30,575 nt of DNA from SW-4-43-9 sp047617985 (GCA_047617985.1 JBLGBS010000009.1:1-30575), one strand, 5' to 3'. Positions 22,589 to 29,800 are shown, numbered from the stretch's first letter. The notes: generated from the letters alone by a model not told the origin. Numbers and translations: made by a program.

Positions 22589-24382
22589 TTATTTCTCGTA
22601 GAATTCGCCTTTTTCCCGCTGTTCCTGGTCTTTCTGGCTTCCGGGTTTGTTGGCCCGTGGTCTTCCCGTGTCCGGGTCTTTCCTGAATGTTAGATCGACT
22701 TCCTGTAGGAATAAGTCAATTGCATCGCCAATCTTCATCGGTTCAGTTGATTCTCCTTTGACCCCTGGTTCTCCTCTGAAAACCATTCCTCGATCCGCGA
22801 TATAGTCCAGCATCAGAAGGTCGTGGTCGATCACCATTAACGGCTTTTCGGTCTTCCGGGCGAACCGTTTCAGTGTTCTTCCAAGCTCTACTCTTGCCTC
22901 GACATCTAGATAGGCTGATGGTTCGTCCAAGAGGTAGATATCAGCGTTTTTGGATAAGCATATTGCGATTCCAACTCTCTGAAGCTCCCCGCCGGAGAGA
23001 TCGTTCAGATTGTTTTCGTACAGTTTTTCCAGTCCGAGCGGTTCTGCGATCCGGTTCTCAAATCTTTTGCTGTTTACATTGGTGTGTTTGGAAAGTGCTT
23101 CTTCGACTGTCTCATCCTGAGCCTCAAGGTACTGAGGTTTGTAGGAGATTGAAACATCCGGGGAGTCGCCTTCATCTGAATTAATTGCTCCTGCCAGCAT
23201 TTTTGCAAACACAGTTTTTCCTAAACCGTTTTCTCCGAAGATGGCAAGTATCTCCTCCTCGTGAAGCTCTCCTGCTTCGGTTTCAAGTTCGAACTCTCCT
23301 TTTCCGAAGTCTTTGCTGAAATCTGGGAACTCTAGAACTGTTTCGTGCTGCTCTACCTGTGATCTTTTGGTTCTGTCGAACTCGATAGAGTTTTTTCTGA
23401 ACTGTACGTTCTGGGATGGGAGGTAGCCGTCGAGGTAGTTGTTGATACCTTCTTTTGTGGAAAGCGTGTCGGAGACCATTCCGTAGCCTCCTGGTTCCCC
23501 GTAGAAAATATGGATTCCGGAGGCGATGAGATCCAGTGTCGCCAGGTCGTGCTCGACAGTCATGACAGAGTTATCCTCCGCGAGTTTCACGATTTCACGC
23601 CCTGAGTTCAGTCTCTGCTTCACATCAAGGAAGGATGATGGTTCGTCAAACATGTAGATGTCTTTGTCTTTCAAGAGTGTGGAGGCAATTGCTGTTCTCT
23701 GAAGCTCTCCGCCTGAAAGGTTTTCTATCTCTCTGTCAAGAAGCTGAGCTATATCCAGTTTACTGGCTATCTCCTCCATTTCATCTTCGTTTTCAGCAGA
23801 CTTCCTCAGTAGTTCCCTTACTTTCCCGGAGTAGACCTCAGGTAGTTTTTCCACCTGCTGTGGTTTGTACGCTGAATCTATTTCATCCTTTTTCAAGGCC
23901 TCGAAGTGGTTCTGAAGCCCGGTTCCCCGGTAATGTCTGACTATCTCGTCCCAGTCCGGGCTTTCCTTCCAGTCCCCGAAGTTCGGTTTGATCTCCCCTG
24001 TAAGTATCTTCAGAGATACAGATTTTCCTATACCGTTCTCTCCAATCAACCCTATTGAACGTCCTTCATCAGGAACCGGTAGACCGTACAGTCGGAAGCT
24101 GTTCTCCGAGAACTGGTGAACTTTGTCACCTTCCTCGAATGGGAGCTGGATCATTGTGATGGCGTTGTCGTATGGATACTTGTTGATAGCCATCTTGTGC
24201 GCCTCCATCACGTCCTCGTCATCAATGTGGAGTTCTTCGTTCTCGTCGAGGTAGAAACCACCTTCTTTCCCGGCGCGGTTGAGAGGATCGAAATTAATTA
24301 CTGTCTCACGCGCTAAATCTGGTTCGATCTTATCCTGATCGATTGCTACGATAAACTTTTTCGAGTTTTTCTCTGTTGCCAT
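22589..24382 (-). CDS. ABCE1/RLI ribosome-recycling ATPase lacking its Fe-S cysteines
   Basis: ABCE1 splits the ribosome after aRF1-driven release, using twin ABC ATPases. Both are intact: Walker A GENGIGKS and GENGLGKT, signatures LSGGELQRT and LSGGELQRV, Walker B DIYMFDEPSSFLD and DIYLLDEPSAYLD, His switches EHD and DHD, and the second hinge (TGRPRANKPG). The N-terminal domain (about 10-81) keeps the family scaffold (VAIDQDKIEPD, DPLNRAGKE, YPYDNAITMIQLP) but all eight cysteines of the two [4Fe-4S] clusters are replaced. The start is ATG 24382 (597 residues); the open frame upstream adds 25 non-conserved residues. Function as a recycling factor is likely but must be cluster-independent. Confidence 0.93.
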   Translation of the reverse strand: MATEKNSKKFIVAIDQDKIEPDLARETVINFDPLNRAGKEGGFYLDENEELHIDDEDVMEAHKMAINKYPYDNAITMIQLPFEEGDKVHQFSENSFRLYGLPVPDEGRSIGLIGENGIGKSVSLKILTGEIKPNFGDWKESPDWDEIVRHYRGTGLQNHFEALKKDEIDSAYKPQQVEKLPEVYSGKVRELLRKSAENEDEMEEIASKLDIAQLLDREIENLSGGELQRTAIASTLLKDKDIYMFDEPSSFLDVKQRLNSGREIVKLAEDNSVMTVEHDLATLDLIASGIHIFYGEPGGYGMVSDTLSTKEGINNYLDGYLPSQNVQFRKNSIEFDRTKRSQVEQHETVLEFPDFSKDFGKGEFELETEAGELHEEEILAIFGENGLGKTVFAKMLAGAINSDEGDSPDVSISYKPQYLEAQDETVEEALSKHTNVNSKRFENRIAEPLGLEKLYENNLNDLSGGELQRVGIAICLSKNADIYLLDEPSAYLDVEARVELGRTLKRFARKTEKPLMVIDHDLLMLDYIADRGMVFRGEPGVKGESTEPMKIGDAIDLFLQEVDLTFRKDPDTGRPRANKPGSQKDQEQREKGEFYEK

Positions 24383-24439
24383 GTTAGTGTTTATAGGAAG
24401 AAGATTCTTAACTTGTCTTCTCCAATTTTTCTTCAAACT

Positions 24440-25051
24440 ATGATGATTTTCACCCATACTGTTTTCTCTGTAGGTCTTGGCGCATTATTGGCGAGTTTAG
24501 AGCCTATGTATGCAGGACAGATAATTGGTTTTACTCTTTTAGCAGGTATTTTTCCGGATCTTGATATGTTTTTCGAGCATCGTAAGACATTTCACAGGCC
24601 TTTCCAGTTTTCGGCACTTTTCCTTCTCCTTATACCTTTCTATCTATTTACAGGAGCTTTTTATCTTTTCATACTTCTCGCCGTGCTGGTTTCGATGGTG
24701 TCACACTGCGCGCTTGATCTGCTTTCGAACGGTAAAACCGCCCGACCTAGAGAAAATCCGGATTCCAGAGCAGTCTATGACCATATAAGAGGGGAATGGT
24801 TGAAACCTAGAAGAATGGTTCTTGATGGATCAAAAGGTGATGTATTGATGCTTCTGCTAACAGGCTTCACGGCTTTTTATCTGCTCTATTCAACTGTTTT
24901 CAGAATTATAGTTCTTGGCTCAGTTTTAGCCGGGGTTCTTTACTCTGTTTTAATGAGCCACTATAGAGATTACTTGGTGGGAGATTTTGACAGGTTTTCT
25001 GAAGAGATTCAGTATCTGCTTGGAGTAGGCCCAGAAGTGTCTGAAAAGTAA
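24440..25051 (+). CDS. YdjM/DUF457-like membrane metal-dependent hydrolase
   Basis: The ATG at 24440 is chosen over a TTG at 24413 because the extra residues are not hydrophobic or conserved. The 203-residue protein has about five membrane segments. Its motifs match the YdjM family (PF04307): HTVFSVGLGALLAS, then GIFPDLDMFFEHRKTFHRP, and SHCALDLLSNGKTARP, giving Asp/His pairs that could hold a metal at the membrane face. The bacterial members are poorly understood. It is divergent from the ABCE1 gene, with a short shared promoter region. Confidence 0.7.
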   Translation: MMIFTHTVFSVGLGALLASLEPMYAGQIIGFTLLAGIFPDLDMFFEHRKTFHRPFQFSALFLLLIPFYLFTGAFYLFILLAVLVSMVSHCALDLLSNGKTARPRENPDSRAVYDHIRGEWLKPRRMVLDGSKGDVLMLLLTGFTAFYLLYSTVFRIIVLGSVLAGVLYSVLMSHYRDYLVGDFDRFSEEIQYLLGVGPEVSEK

Positions 25052-25073
25052 ATTAAGAAAGAAATGTGGAAAT

Positions 25074-25580
25074 TCATTCGAAGGAGAGCCGGTAATGTGT
25101 CCCAGTGATTCCTTCAATTATTTCCTCGAACTCTTCTTCGGAGAGGTTGATCTTGCCTGTGTATTCGTCGCTGACAACGATCTTTTTCTCCTGTCCTTCC
25201 GGTGTGAAGACTGTGTTAACTGACTCTACTTCTGCAGGACTGAGAAGCCCTTTGATGGTTTCCAAGTCGTCTTCGCTTTTCTCAACTACTCTGATTGATT
25301 TTCCTACTTCGTCCGCGACCTTCTTCACGATTTCTCCGCTTCGACCGACTACTTTGGCGCCGTCGCCTTTCGCTGTTGCAATTACAACCACGTTTTCTGC
25401 CTCGAAGGTCTTGATTATTTCTGAGTCTTTCAGTGAGGCGTGTTCCTTGCTGAGGTTGTGTAGAATTCTTGAGACCTCGATATCGGTTTCCGTGATTTCA
25501 TCGTTTTCAAACTTGTCTTCGCACATGCTGCAGAGCTCGTCCTCGCTCTTTAAGCATACGTTACATATTGGAGCCTTCAT
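25074..25580 (-). CDS. NusA-like KH-domain protein with N-terminal zinc site
   Basis: The start is the ATG at 25580, giving MKAPICNVCLKSEDELCSMC: two CxxC pairs that should bind zinc. A linker (EITETDIEVSRIL) leads to a KH domain with the VVGRSGEIVKKVADEVGKSI core (about 90-115; GxxG as GRSG). Archaeal proteins of this layout are annotated as NusA-like or KH RNA-binding proteins with a presumed role in transcription termination or ribosome work. The C-terminal 60 residues are acidic. An ATTTAATT box is centred 26 bp before the ATG. The total of 168 residues looks complete. Confidence 0.75.
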   Translation of the reverse strand: MKAPICNVCLKSEDELCSMCEDKFENDEITETDIEVSRILHNLSKEHASLKDSEIIKTFEAENVVVIATAKGDGAKVVGRSGEIVKKVADEVGKSIRVVEKSEDDLETIKGLLSPAEVESVNTVFTPEGQEKKIVVSDEYTGKINLSEEEFEEIIEGITGTHYRLSFE

Positions 25581-25602
25581 ACAAAGAAATGGCGCGACCA
25601 AC

Positions 25603-25610
25603 AATTAAAT
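25603..25610 (-). promoter_or_regulatory. TATA-like box of the KH-domain gene
   Basis: ATTTAATT on the minus strand, centred 26 bp before the ATG at 25580. Confidence 0.5.
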
Positions 25611-25637
25611 AGTTGAACAGAGTGAGTCCCTGCAGGC

Positions 25638-26141
25638 TTACCGCTTGATTTTTCTTGTAAGGGTTCCAAGATCGTATCCTATTACCAGGCACAGAACTAT
25701 CAGTCCGTAGAAGAGGAAGTAGCTGTTGAAGTATGATCCCAGGAATACCAGCGCGGTTACGGCAATCCAGTAGTCCTCTCCGATTGTCTGTCTGAAGCTT
25801 TTTCTGTATCTACGGCTCATCTGTAGCTGGAATACTTTCGTTGCTCCCAGAAGCCCGACTGTTAGAACTGCCAGCCAGGACGGCACTATCTCGGTTAAAC
25901 CGGCTGAACCGATTATCAGGAAGATGGATAGATTTTTGATTAGATCCTGGAAGGCTTTTGTTTTCCGGCCTGAGGATTCCTCAAGAATTTTTCTATCCAG
26001 CAGTTTCATGCACCCAAGAAATGCCAGAACCGAGATTCCGGATGCCAGACCGGTGTAAATGCTTCCTGTCTGCACTATTAGAACCGGTAATGCGGATAGG
26101 ATAAATGTTAATCCTCCCAGTATGGTTATCTTCGGGTTCAC
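25638..26141 (-). CDS. Polytopic membrane protein, unrecognised
   Basis: The 167-residue protein starts with GTG and has about five membrane helices separated by short basic loops (LLDRKILEESSGRKTKAF and SRRYRKSF). I found no transporter or enzyme motif: the CDP-alcohol phosphotransferase pattern, which its loop layout recalls, is absent. A minus-strand box at about 26162-26171 (GTTTAAGAAT) lies about 25 bp upstream, so it is expressed apart from ftsZ and the structured RNA candidate between them. Confidence 0.55.
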   Translation of the reverse strand: MNPKITILGGLTFILSALPVLIVQTGSIYTGLASGISVLAFLGCMKLLDRKILEESSGRKTKAFQDLIKNLSIFLIIGSAGLTEIVPSWLAVLTVGLLGATKVFQLQMSRRYRKSFRQTIGEDYWIAVTALVFLGSYFNSYFLFYGLIVLCLVIGYDLGTLTRKIKR

Positions 26142-26205
26142 ATCGGTTTTTTACCGGAGAATTCTTAAACCAGTTTTGATTACAGTCTAGGAATAAAAGG
26201 TAAAT

Positions 26206-26350
26206 TTAAGACCTCCGCATAAGGGGGGGAGGGGAGTGTACGGTGTTTGACAGGCTTGGTGCCCATCAAACCCGGACGCGGAGGTCTTAAGGGGTAAGGG
26301 GGAAAGTATCAAATGAAGTGAAAGAAGCCTCGCGTGTTACCGCGGAAGCC
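26206..26350. ncRNA. Candidate structured RNA downstream of ftsZ
   Basis: A perfect 13-bp inverted repeat (TTAAGACCTCCGC at 26206-26218, GCGGAGGTCTTAA at 26278-26290) closes a 59-nt interior. The interior holds a second helix, GTTTGA (26245-26250) with TCAAAC (26266-26271), capped by GGC-TTGGT-GCC (26253-26263) across a symmetric CA/CA loop. Two G-rich runs flank this (26223-26234 and 26291-26302), and a small CGCG hairpin follows at 26331-26344. There is no credible ORF. Both strands offer TATA-like boxes, so the strand is open. It does not match the 5S, SRP, RNase P or tRNA signatures I know. Confidence 0.5.
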
Positions 26351-26366
26351 TCTGGTGAAACTCTCT

Positions 26367-27431
26367 TTATTCGATTACCTCGATTCCCAGGTCGTTTACA
26401 TCTCCCGAGACGTCTGTTTCCTGTTCCTCTTCTACTTCTCCGAGGACGTACGGTGATTCGACGCCTGTAATTATTGAGATTACCTGGAGTTTTCCTTGGA
26501 GCTCTTCTTTTACTCTTGCACCCCAGATGACCTGTGCGTGGCTGTCGAGGTGGTGTTTGACTTTCTGGCCGACATCGTTGATCTCGTTAAGTGTTAGGTC
26601 GTCGCCTCCTGCTACGTGTAGGAGTGCTCCGTTTGCTCCTTCGAACTCGACATCGAGTAGTGGGTTGCTTAGTGCTTCATGGATTGCTTCTTCTCCTTTG
26701 TTCTTGGTGTCTGATTCTCCGTATCCTACCACTGCTACTCCTCCCTGGTTCATGATTGCCTGTACGTCGGCGTAATCCAGGTTAACGAGGGAAGGTTTGC
26801 TGATGGTCTCTGTAACTCCTTTGATCATTGTTGTAATCAATTCGTCTGCTACTCCGAATGCTTGATCGAGCGGCATGTCGCCTGCGATGTCAAGTAGTTT
26901 GTCGTTTTCTATTACAATCGCTGTGTCAACGTGTTGTCTTAGTCGGTATAGTCCATCTTCTGCCTTTGACATTCTTGCGCCTTCGATTTCGAAAGGCATT
27001 GTTACTGTTCCAATTACGATGCAGTCTTCTTTCTTTGCGATCTCCGCAAGTACTGGTGTTGCTCCTGTACCTGTTCCTCCTCCCATTCCTGCTGTGAGGA
27101 AGACCATGTCTGCATCTTTGAAGATGGAACGTAGTTCGGCTCGGTTCTCTTCAGCTGATCGTGCACCTTTCTCAGGCTTTCCTCCTGCTCCAAGACCTTT
27201 GGTCAGGTCTTTTCCTACGAGGATCTTGCGGTCTGCTGAAGCCATTTCCAGGTGCTGTTTGTCAGTGTTAATCGCTACTGTGTCTGCGCCCTGCACTTCC
27301 TTCTTCTGGATGCGGGTTACCTGGTTATTTCCTGCTCCACCGACTCCTACAACTACGATTCTAGCATCTTTTACATCATCAAGATTTTCGACGTCTTTTC
27401 CGGACTCGTTATTATCTATTAGGGATTCCAT
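26367..27431 (-). CDS. ftsZ: Cell division protein FtsZ
   Basis: FtsZ is the tubulin-like GTPase that forms the division ring. The 354-residue protein has VVGVGGAGNNQV (P-loop-like start), the tubulin signature GGGTGTG at 117-123, the MPFEIEGARM segment and the T7 loop NLDYAD (217-222) that completes the GTPase site of the next subunit. A 20-residue acidic N-terminal tail precedes the fold, and a variable acidic C-terminal tail (about 330-354) may bind division partners. It is a single-gene unit with a TTTAAAAA box 36 bp upstream. The array of stem-loops lies just beyond that promoter. Confidence 0.97.
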   Translation of the reverse strand: MESLIDNNESGKDVENLDDVKDARIVVVGVGGAGNNQVTRIQKKEVQGADTVAINTDKQHLEMASADRKILVGKDLTKGLGAGGKPEKGARSAEENRAELRSIFKDADMVFLTAGMGGGTGTGATPVLAEIAKKEDCIVIGTVTMPFEIEGARMSKAEDGLYRLRQHVDTAIVIENDKLLDIAGDMPLDQAFGVADELITTMIKGVTETISKPSLVNLDYADVQAIMNQGGVAVVGYGESDTKNKGEEAIHEALSNPLLDVEFEGANGALLHVAGGDDLTLNEINDVGQKVKHHLDSHAQVIWGARVKEELQGKLQVISIITGVESPYVLGEVEEEQETDVSGDVNDLGIEVIE

Positions 27432-27462
27432 TTGAGTATCACGTTTTCAGCTATACCTAACC

Positions 27463-27470
27463 TTTTTAAA
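27463..27470 (-). promoter_or_regulatory. TATA-like box of ftsZ
   Basis: TTTAAAAA on the minus strand, about 36 bp before the ATG at 27431, predicting a leader of about 10 nt. Read on the plus strand, the same TTTTTAAAG could start a transcript near 27492 that covers the stem-loop array. Confidence 0.5.
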
Positions 27471-27506
27471 GCGGTATAGTTAATTCTACCATAGAAGTTA
27501 GTCCAA

Positions 27507-27631
27507 TTCAAGCCCAACTTGAATACTTAACACATGTCTGGATTCAAAGCCCAATTTGAATCCGAGTCGACTCGTGCCCAAACGAGTCAGATCGTATCAG
27601 TCGCTTTCGATTCGTCCGCCCAAAGACGAAT
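27507..27631. repeat. Four stem-loops with a shared GCCCAA loop and unrelated stems
   Basis: Perfect stems of 7-8 bp enclose the same hexamer. Stem arms are 27507-27513/27519-27525 (ATTCAAG/CTTGAAT), 27541-27548/27555-27562 (GATTCAAA/TTTGAATC), 27569-27575/27582-27588 (GACTCGT/ACGAGTC) and 27610-27616/27625-27631 (ATTCGTC/GACGAAT). GCCCAA (TTGGGC on the other strand) lies at each apex: 27513-27518, 27549-27554, 27576-27581 and 27618-27623. Stems 2, 3 and 4 differ in sequence yet keep pairing, as selection for structure would cause. There is no ORF here. It may be a small RNA of either strand or a DNA hairpin array beside ftsZ. Confidence 0.75.
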
Positions 27632-27664
27632 GTTTCAAGCTTATCCTAACATTTCCTTAGCTCC

Positions 27665-27672
27665 TTTATAAA
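27665..27672. promoter_or_regulatory. Palindromic TTTATAAA box next to the stem-loop array
   Basis: A near-ideal TATA box on both strands. Leftward it predicts a start near 27643, just before stem-loop 4, so a minus-strand RNA would contain all four loops as UUGGGC. Rightward it would start near 27693. Confidence 0.5.
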
Positions 27673-27700
27673 TCTTTGCTATAACTCCCCGATTAACAAT

Positions 27701-27763
27701 GTTCATCGTTTTCGAACAGCTTCTGTTCAGAACAGTTCACGGACAGTTCATAGAAGAGGTTCA
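27701..27763. promoter_or_regulatory. Helically phased GTTCA repeats upstream of gatC
   Basis: Five GTTCA copies start at 27701, 27725, 27735, 27746 and 27759, the last four 10-13 bp apart, roughly one helical turn each. Some overlap palindromes such as CTGTTC-A-GAACAG. The complement TGAAC is the core of the array at 13283-13398. A regulator-binding region for gatC or the stem-loop transcript is likely. Confidence 0.45.
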
Positions 27764-27783
27764 GCGTATTTTCAAACAGTTAC

Positions 27784-27791
27784 TAAATATT
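27784..27791 (+). promoter_or_regulatory. TATA-like box of gatC
   Basis: TAAATATT centred 24 bp before the ATG at 27811, which fits a leaderless mRNA. Confidence 0.5.
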
Positions 27792-27810
27792 TCCGATCCA
27801 ACTTTCTGAT

Positions 27811-28089
27811 ATGGTTGAAGCTGAAGAAGTGAAAGATATTGCAGAGAACGCCAGGATCAATCTGGAAGAAGGTGAGGCAGAAAAGTTTGCCGAAGAGTTC
27901 GAAAATATACTATCAACTTTCCAGAAACTGGAAGAAATAGATACTGAGGATGTAGAACCGGCTTTCCACCCGACAGATACAGAATCAGAAACACGGGAAG
28001 ACGAAGTAGAGGAAACACTGGATAAAGATGAAGTGTTCCAGAACACCGACAACAAGGAAGACGGATACTTCAAAGGGCCTAGCGCATAG
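27811..28089 (+). CDS. gatC: Aspartyl/glutamyl-tRNA amidotransferase subunit C
   Basis: GatC is the small belt-like subunit that holds GatA and GatB together in the enzyme turning Glu-tRNA-Gln or Asp-tRNA-Asn into the amidated form. The 92 residues follow the family: a helical start (VEAEEVKDIAENARINL), FENILSTFQKLEEIDTEDVEP, and an acidic tail ending DGYFKGPSA. GatA begins about 1.7 kb further on, after four or five unrelated genes; GatB is not in the window. It is followed by the NUDIX gene after eight bases. Confidence 0.9.
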   Translation: MVEAEEVKDIAENARINLEEGEAEKFAEEFENILSTFQKLEEIDTEDVEPAFHPTDTESETREDEVEETLDKDEVFQNTDNKEDGYFKGPSA

Positions 28090-28097
28090 ATGAGACA

Positions 28098-28532
28098 ATG
28101 CCAGAAAAACATACACCTAACACCGCTTCCTACCTGATCCTGGAGAAAGATGATCAAGTACTTCTGATGAAGAGAAAGAACACCGGATACAAAGATGGAA
28201 TGTACAGCCTCGTCGCCGGACATGTCGATAAAGGTGAGAACTTCAGGAAAGCCATGATTCGGGAGGCCGAGGAAGAAGTTGGAATTGAAATTGAAAGAGA
28301 AGATCTTGAAACCACTTCAATCATGCACCGGAGATCCGAAGGAACTGTTTATGTTGATGTGTTCTTCAAAGTAAGTAACTGGAAAGGCGAACCGACAAAC
28401 GAAGAACCTGAGAAATGCTCCGAACTTCTCTGGGTGGAAAAAGACAATCTCCCGGAGAATACGATTGGTTATGTTGAAAAAGTAATTGACGAGATGGATG
28501 ACGGATTGGAGTACCAGGAAGTTGGCTGGTAA
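28098..28532 (+). CDS. NUDIX hydrolase
   Basis: The 144-residue protein carries a complete Nudix box, GHVDKGENFRKAMIREAEEE followed by VGI, matching Gx5Ex7REUxEExGU, which binds Mg2+ and hydrolyses a nucleoside diphosphate linked to another group. LLMKRKNTGYKDGMYSLVAG before it and the TVYVDVFFKVSNWKGEP strand after it are usual for MutT-like members that act on free nucleotides; the substrate is not readable. It lies eight bases after gatC and is probably co-transcribed. With RdgB it would be a second nucleotide-pool enzyme. Confidence 0.9.
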   Translation: MPEKHTPNTASYLILEKDDQVLLMKRKNTGYKDGMYSLVAGHVDKGENFRKAMIREAEEEVGIEIEREDLETTSIMHRRSEGTVYVDVFFKVSNWKGEPTNEEPEKCSELLWVEKDNLPENTIGYVEKVIDEMDDGLEYQEVGW

Positions 28533-28533
28533 T

Positions 28534-28806
28534 TTATTCGTAGCTTGATTCAGGGAAATATGTTTCTATTATGAAACGGTCTCCTACTGCTTTTATCTCC
28601 CGATCCTCATAGATCTCTACCTGTACATTTCCCATCATGTCGTTCAGAAATCCTGAATCCTCCTGCACAGTGTGATGAAGTACCTCTTCCTGATCCGGCC
28701 TGTATGTCGGTATCGAGTATTTCTGCTCCGCATTCTTCTCCAGCTCTGACATAATCTCCATTGATTCAGGTTTCCCTATTTTCTCTGTTTCCAGAATATC
28801 TCGCAT
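28534..28806 (-). CDS. Unrecognised 90-aa protein
   Basis: The soluble protein has a helical N-terminal half (ESMEIMSELEKNAEQKY) and a beta-rich C-terminal half (GNVQVEIYEDREIKAVGD then RFIIETYFPE). There are no cysteines or known motif. It begins 53 bp from the divergent phosphoesterase gene and ends one base from the NUDIX gene on the other strand. The compositional fit to its neighbours and close packing support a real gene. Confidence 0.6.
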   Translation of the reverse strand: MRDILETEKIGKPESMEIMSELEKNAEQKYSIPTYRPDQEEVLHHTVQEDSGFLNDMMGNVQVEIYEDREIKAVGDRFIIETYFPESSYE

Positions 28807-28859
28807 CGTCTATATTTTAGGAGCCTAATCTAATAAGCCTGCTAAAATAGAGTTAAGGT

Positions 28860-29351
28860 ATGAAGATCGGGATAGTCTCCGACACCCACGACAACCTTGA
28901 ACTCGCTGAAAAAGCGGTTGAGTTTTTCGAGAATGAAGAGGTTGAGAAGGTTGTTCACTGCGGGGATATGGTTGCGCCATTCACTGCCGAGCTTTTCGAT
29001 GGCGACTTCGATTTCCACGCTGTCAGAGGCAACAATGACGGCGAATGGAACCTGAAAGAGACTGTCGAGGATTTTGGAGCTTTCTACAATAATACTGCAG
29101 AACTTGAATTTGACGGTAATAAAATTGCGGTATACCATGGAACAGAGGAAGAGATAGTTGAAGGAATAATAGAGAAAAACTATGACTTTGTTTTCAGAGG
29201 TCACACCCACAGGAGAAAGATGGAGGTTCACGGTGAAACAGTTGAGATCAATCCGGGAGGTATCAAACTTCCGGGACAAAAGGAAGATTTCAGCGTCGCG
29301 ATACTTAACACAGAAACAGGTGATATCGATTTCACAGAACTTGGATCATAA
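28860..29351 (+). CDS. MJ0936/YfcE-type metallophosphoesterase
   Basis: The 163-residue protein shows the full calcineurin-like metal site in order: SDTHDN (Asp, His), CGDMV (Asp), GNND (Asn/Asp), the histidine of VYHGT, and GHTHR. Members are small binuclear (often Mn or Ni) phosphodiesterases with model-substrate activity and unclear natural targets. The length is standard. A TATA-like stretch (CTAATAAG, about 28829-28836) is 27 bp before the ATG. Its last 11 bases overlap the proposed start of the zinc-ribbon gene. Confidence 0.9.
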   Translation: MKIGIVSDTHDNLELAEKAVEFFENEEVEKVVHCGDMVAPFTAELFDGDFDFHAVRGNNDGEWNLKETVEDFGAFYNNTAELEFDGNKIAVYHGTEEEIVEGIIEKNYDFVFRGHTHRRKMEVHGETVEINPGGIKLPGQKEDFSVAILNTETGDIDFTELGS

Positions 29352-29478
29352 ATCGCTTCACTGCCCGGAATGCGGTGGAAAAATGAGCTTCCAGGGTTAT
29401 CGGCCTTTATTCCCTGAATGCACTGAGTGCGGAGAAACATTCCATGTCGATAAATGCGAGATAGAAAGTTCAGAATAG
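29341..29478 (+). CDS. Small zinc-ribbon protein (45 aa), TTG start
   Basis: From TTG at 29341 the frame gives 45 residues with two zinc knuckles: HCPECGGKM and, 17 residues on, ECTECGETF, then HVDKCEIESSE. The only internal ATG would remove the first knuckle, so the TTG, which overlaps the previous gene by 11 bases, is the better start. Such mini zinc ribbons bind RNA, DNA or protein partners in archaea; the partner is unknown. The long open frame further upstream is only the second frame of the phosphoesterase gene. Confidence 0.6.
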   Translation: MDHKSLHCPECGGKMSFQGYRPLFPECTECGETFHVDKCEIESSE

Positions 29479-29512
29479 AATATTAAATTATTTCAGATTT
29501 TAACTCTAGGCT

Positions 29513-29800
29513 ATGGCGCCTAACCGTCAGAATACTGAAAGTATACTGGAACCTGAAATACCCGATGAACAGAATGTATGGAGGAGAAATATGAATGACA
29601 GAAATTTAACAGGTATAAGCTATAGAGAGAACGGTACCAGCTATGTGCATCTCCGGTCGGAAGGCCTTAGAGATATGGTAGGCTATTCCGTGGATGATAT
29701 TGTCAGAACTCTTGATGAGGATTATGACATTGATTACACTGACTTTGATATTGAAAGCGTAGAGTACGGAAACGGTTGGGCTCTCATCGAGTTCGGTTGA
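29513..29800 (+). CDS. Unrecognised 95-aa acidic protein
   Basis: The protein has a polar N-terminus (APNRQNTESILEPEIPDEQN) and a compact C-terminal part (YVHLRSEGLRDMVGYSVDDI, then DIESVEYGNGWALIEFG). It contains no cysteine or membrane helix. I do not recognise a family. A TATA-like TATTAAATTA at about 29481-29490 lies 26-27 bp before the ATG. It sits between the zinc-ribbon gene and gatA, and gatA has its own promoter overlapping its stop. Confidence 0.6.
   Translation: MAPNRQNTESILEPEIPDEQNVWRRNMNDRNLTGISYRENGTSYVHLRSEGLRDMVGYSVDDIVRTLDEDYDIDYTDFDIESVEYGNGWALIEFG

Noticed and set aside
24383..24457. 25-residue N-terminal extension of ABCE1 that might carry cysteines
   Set aside because: It has no cysteine, overlaps the divergent membrane gene, and the family start aligns at 24382.
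25105..25608. Plus-strand 167-codon ORF
   Set aside because: Ser/Thr-rich shadow of the KH-domain gene on the other strand with no promoter or known motif.
26206..26350. 5S rRNA or SRP RNA
   Set aside because: The 5S loop sequences and the SRP GNAR tetraloop/helix 8 motif are absent on both strands.
27507..27631. CRISPR array
   Set aside because: Only a hexamer is shared; stems differ, spacing is uneven and there are no spacers or cas genes.
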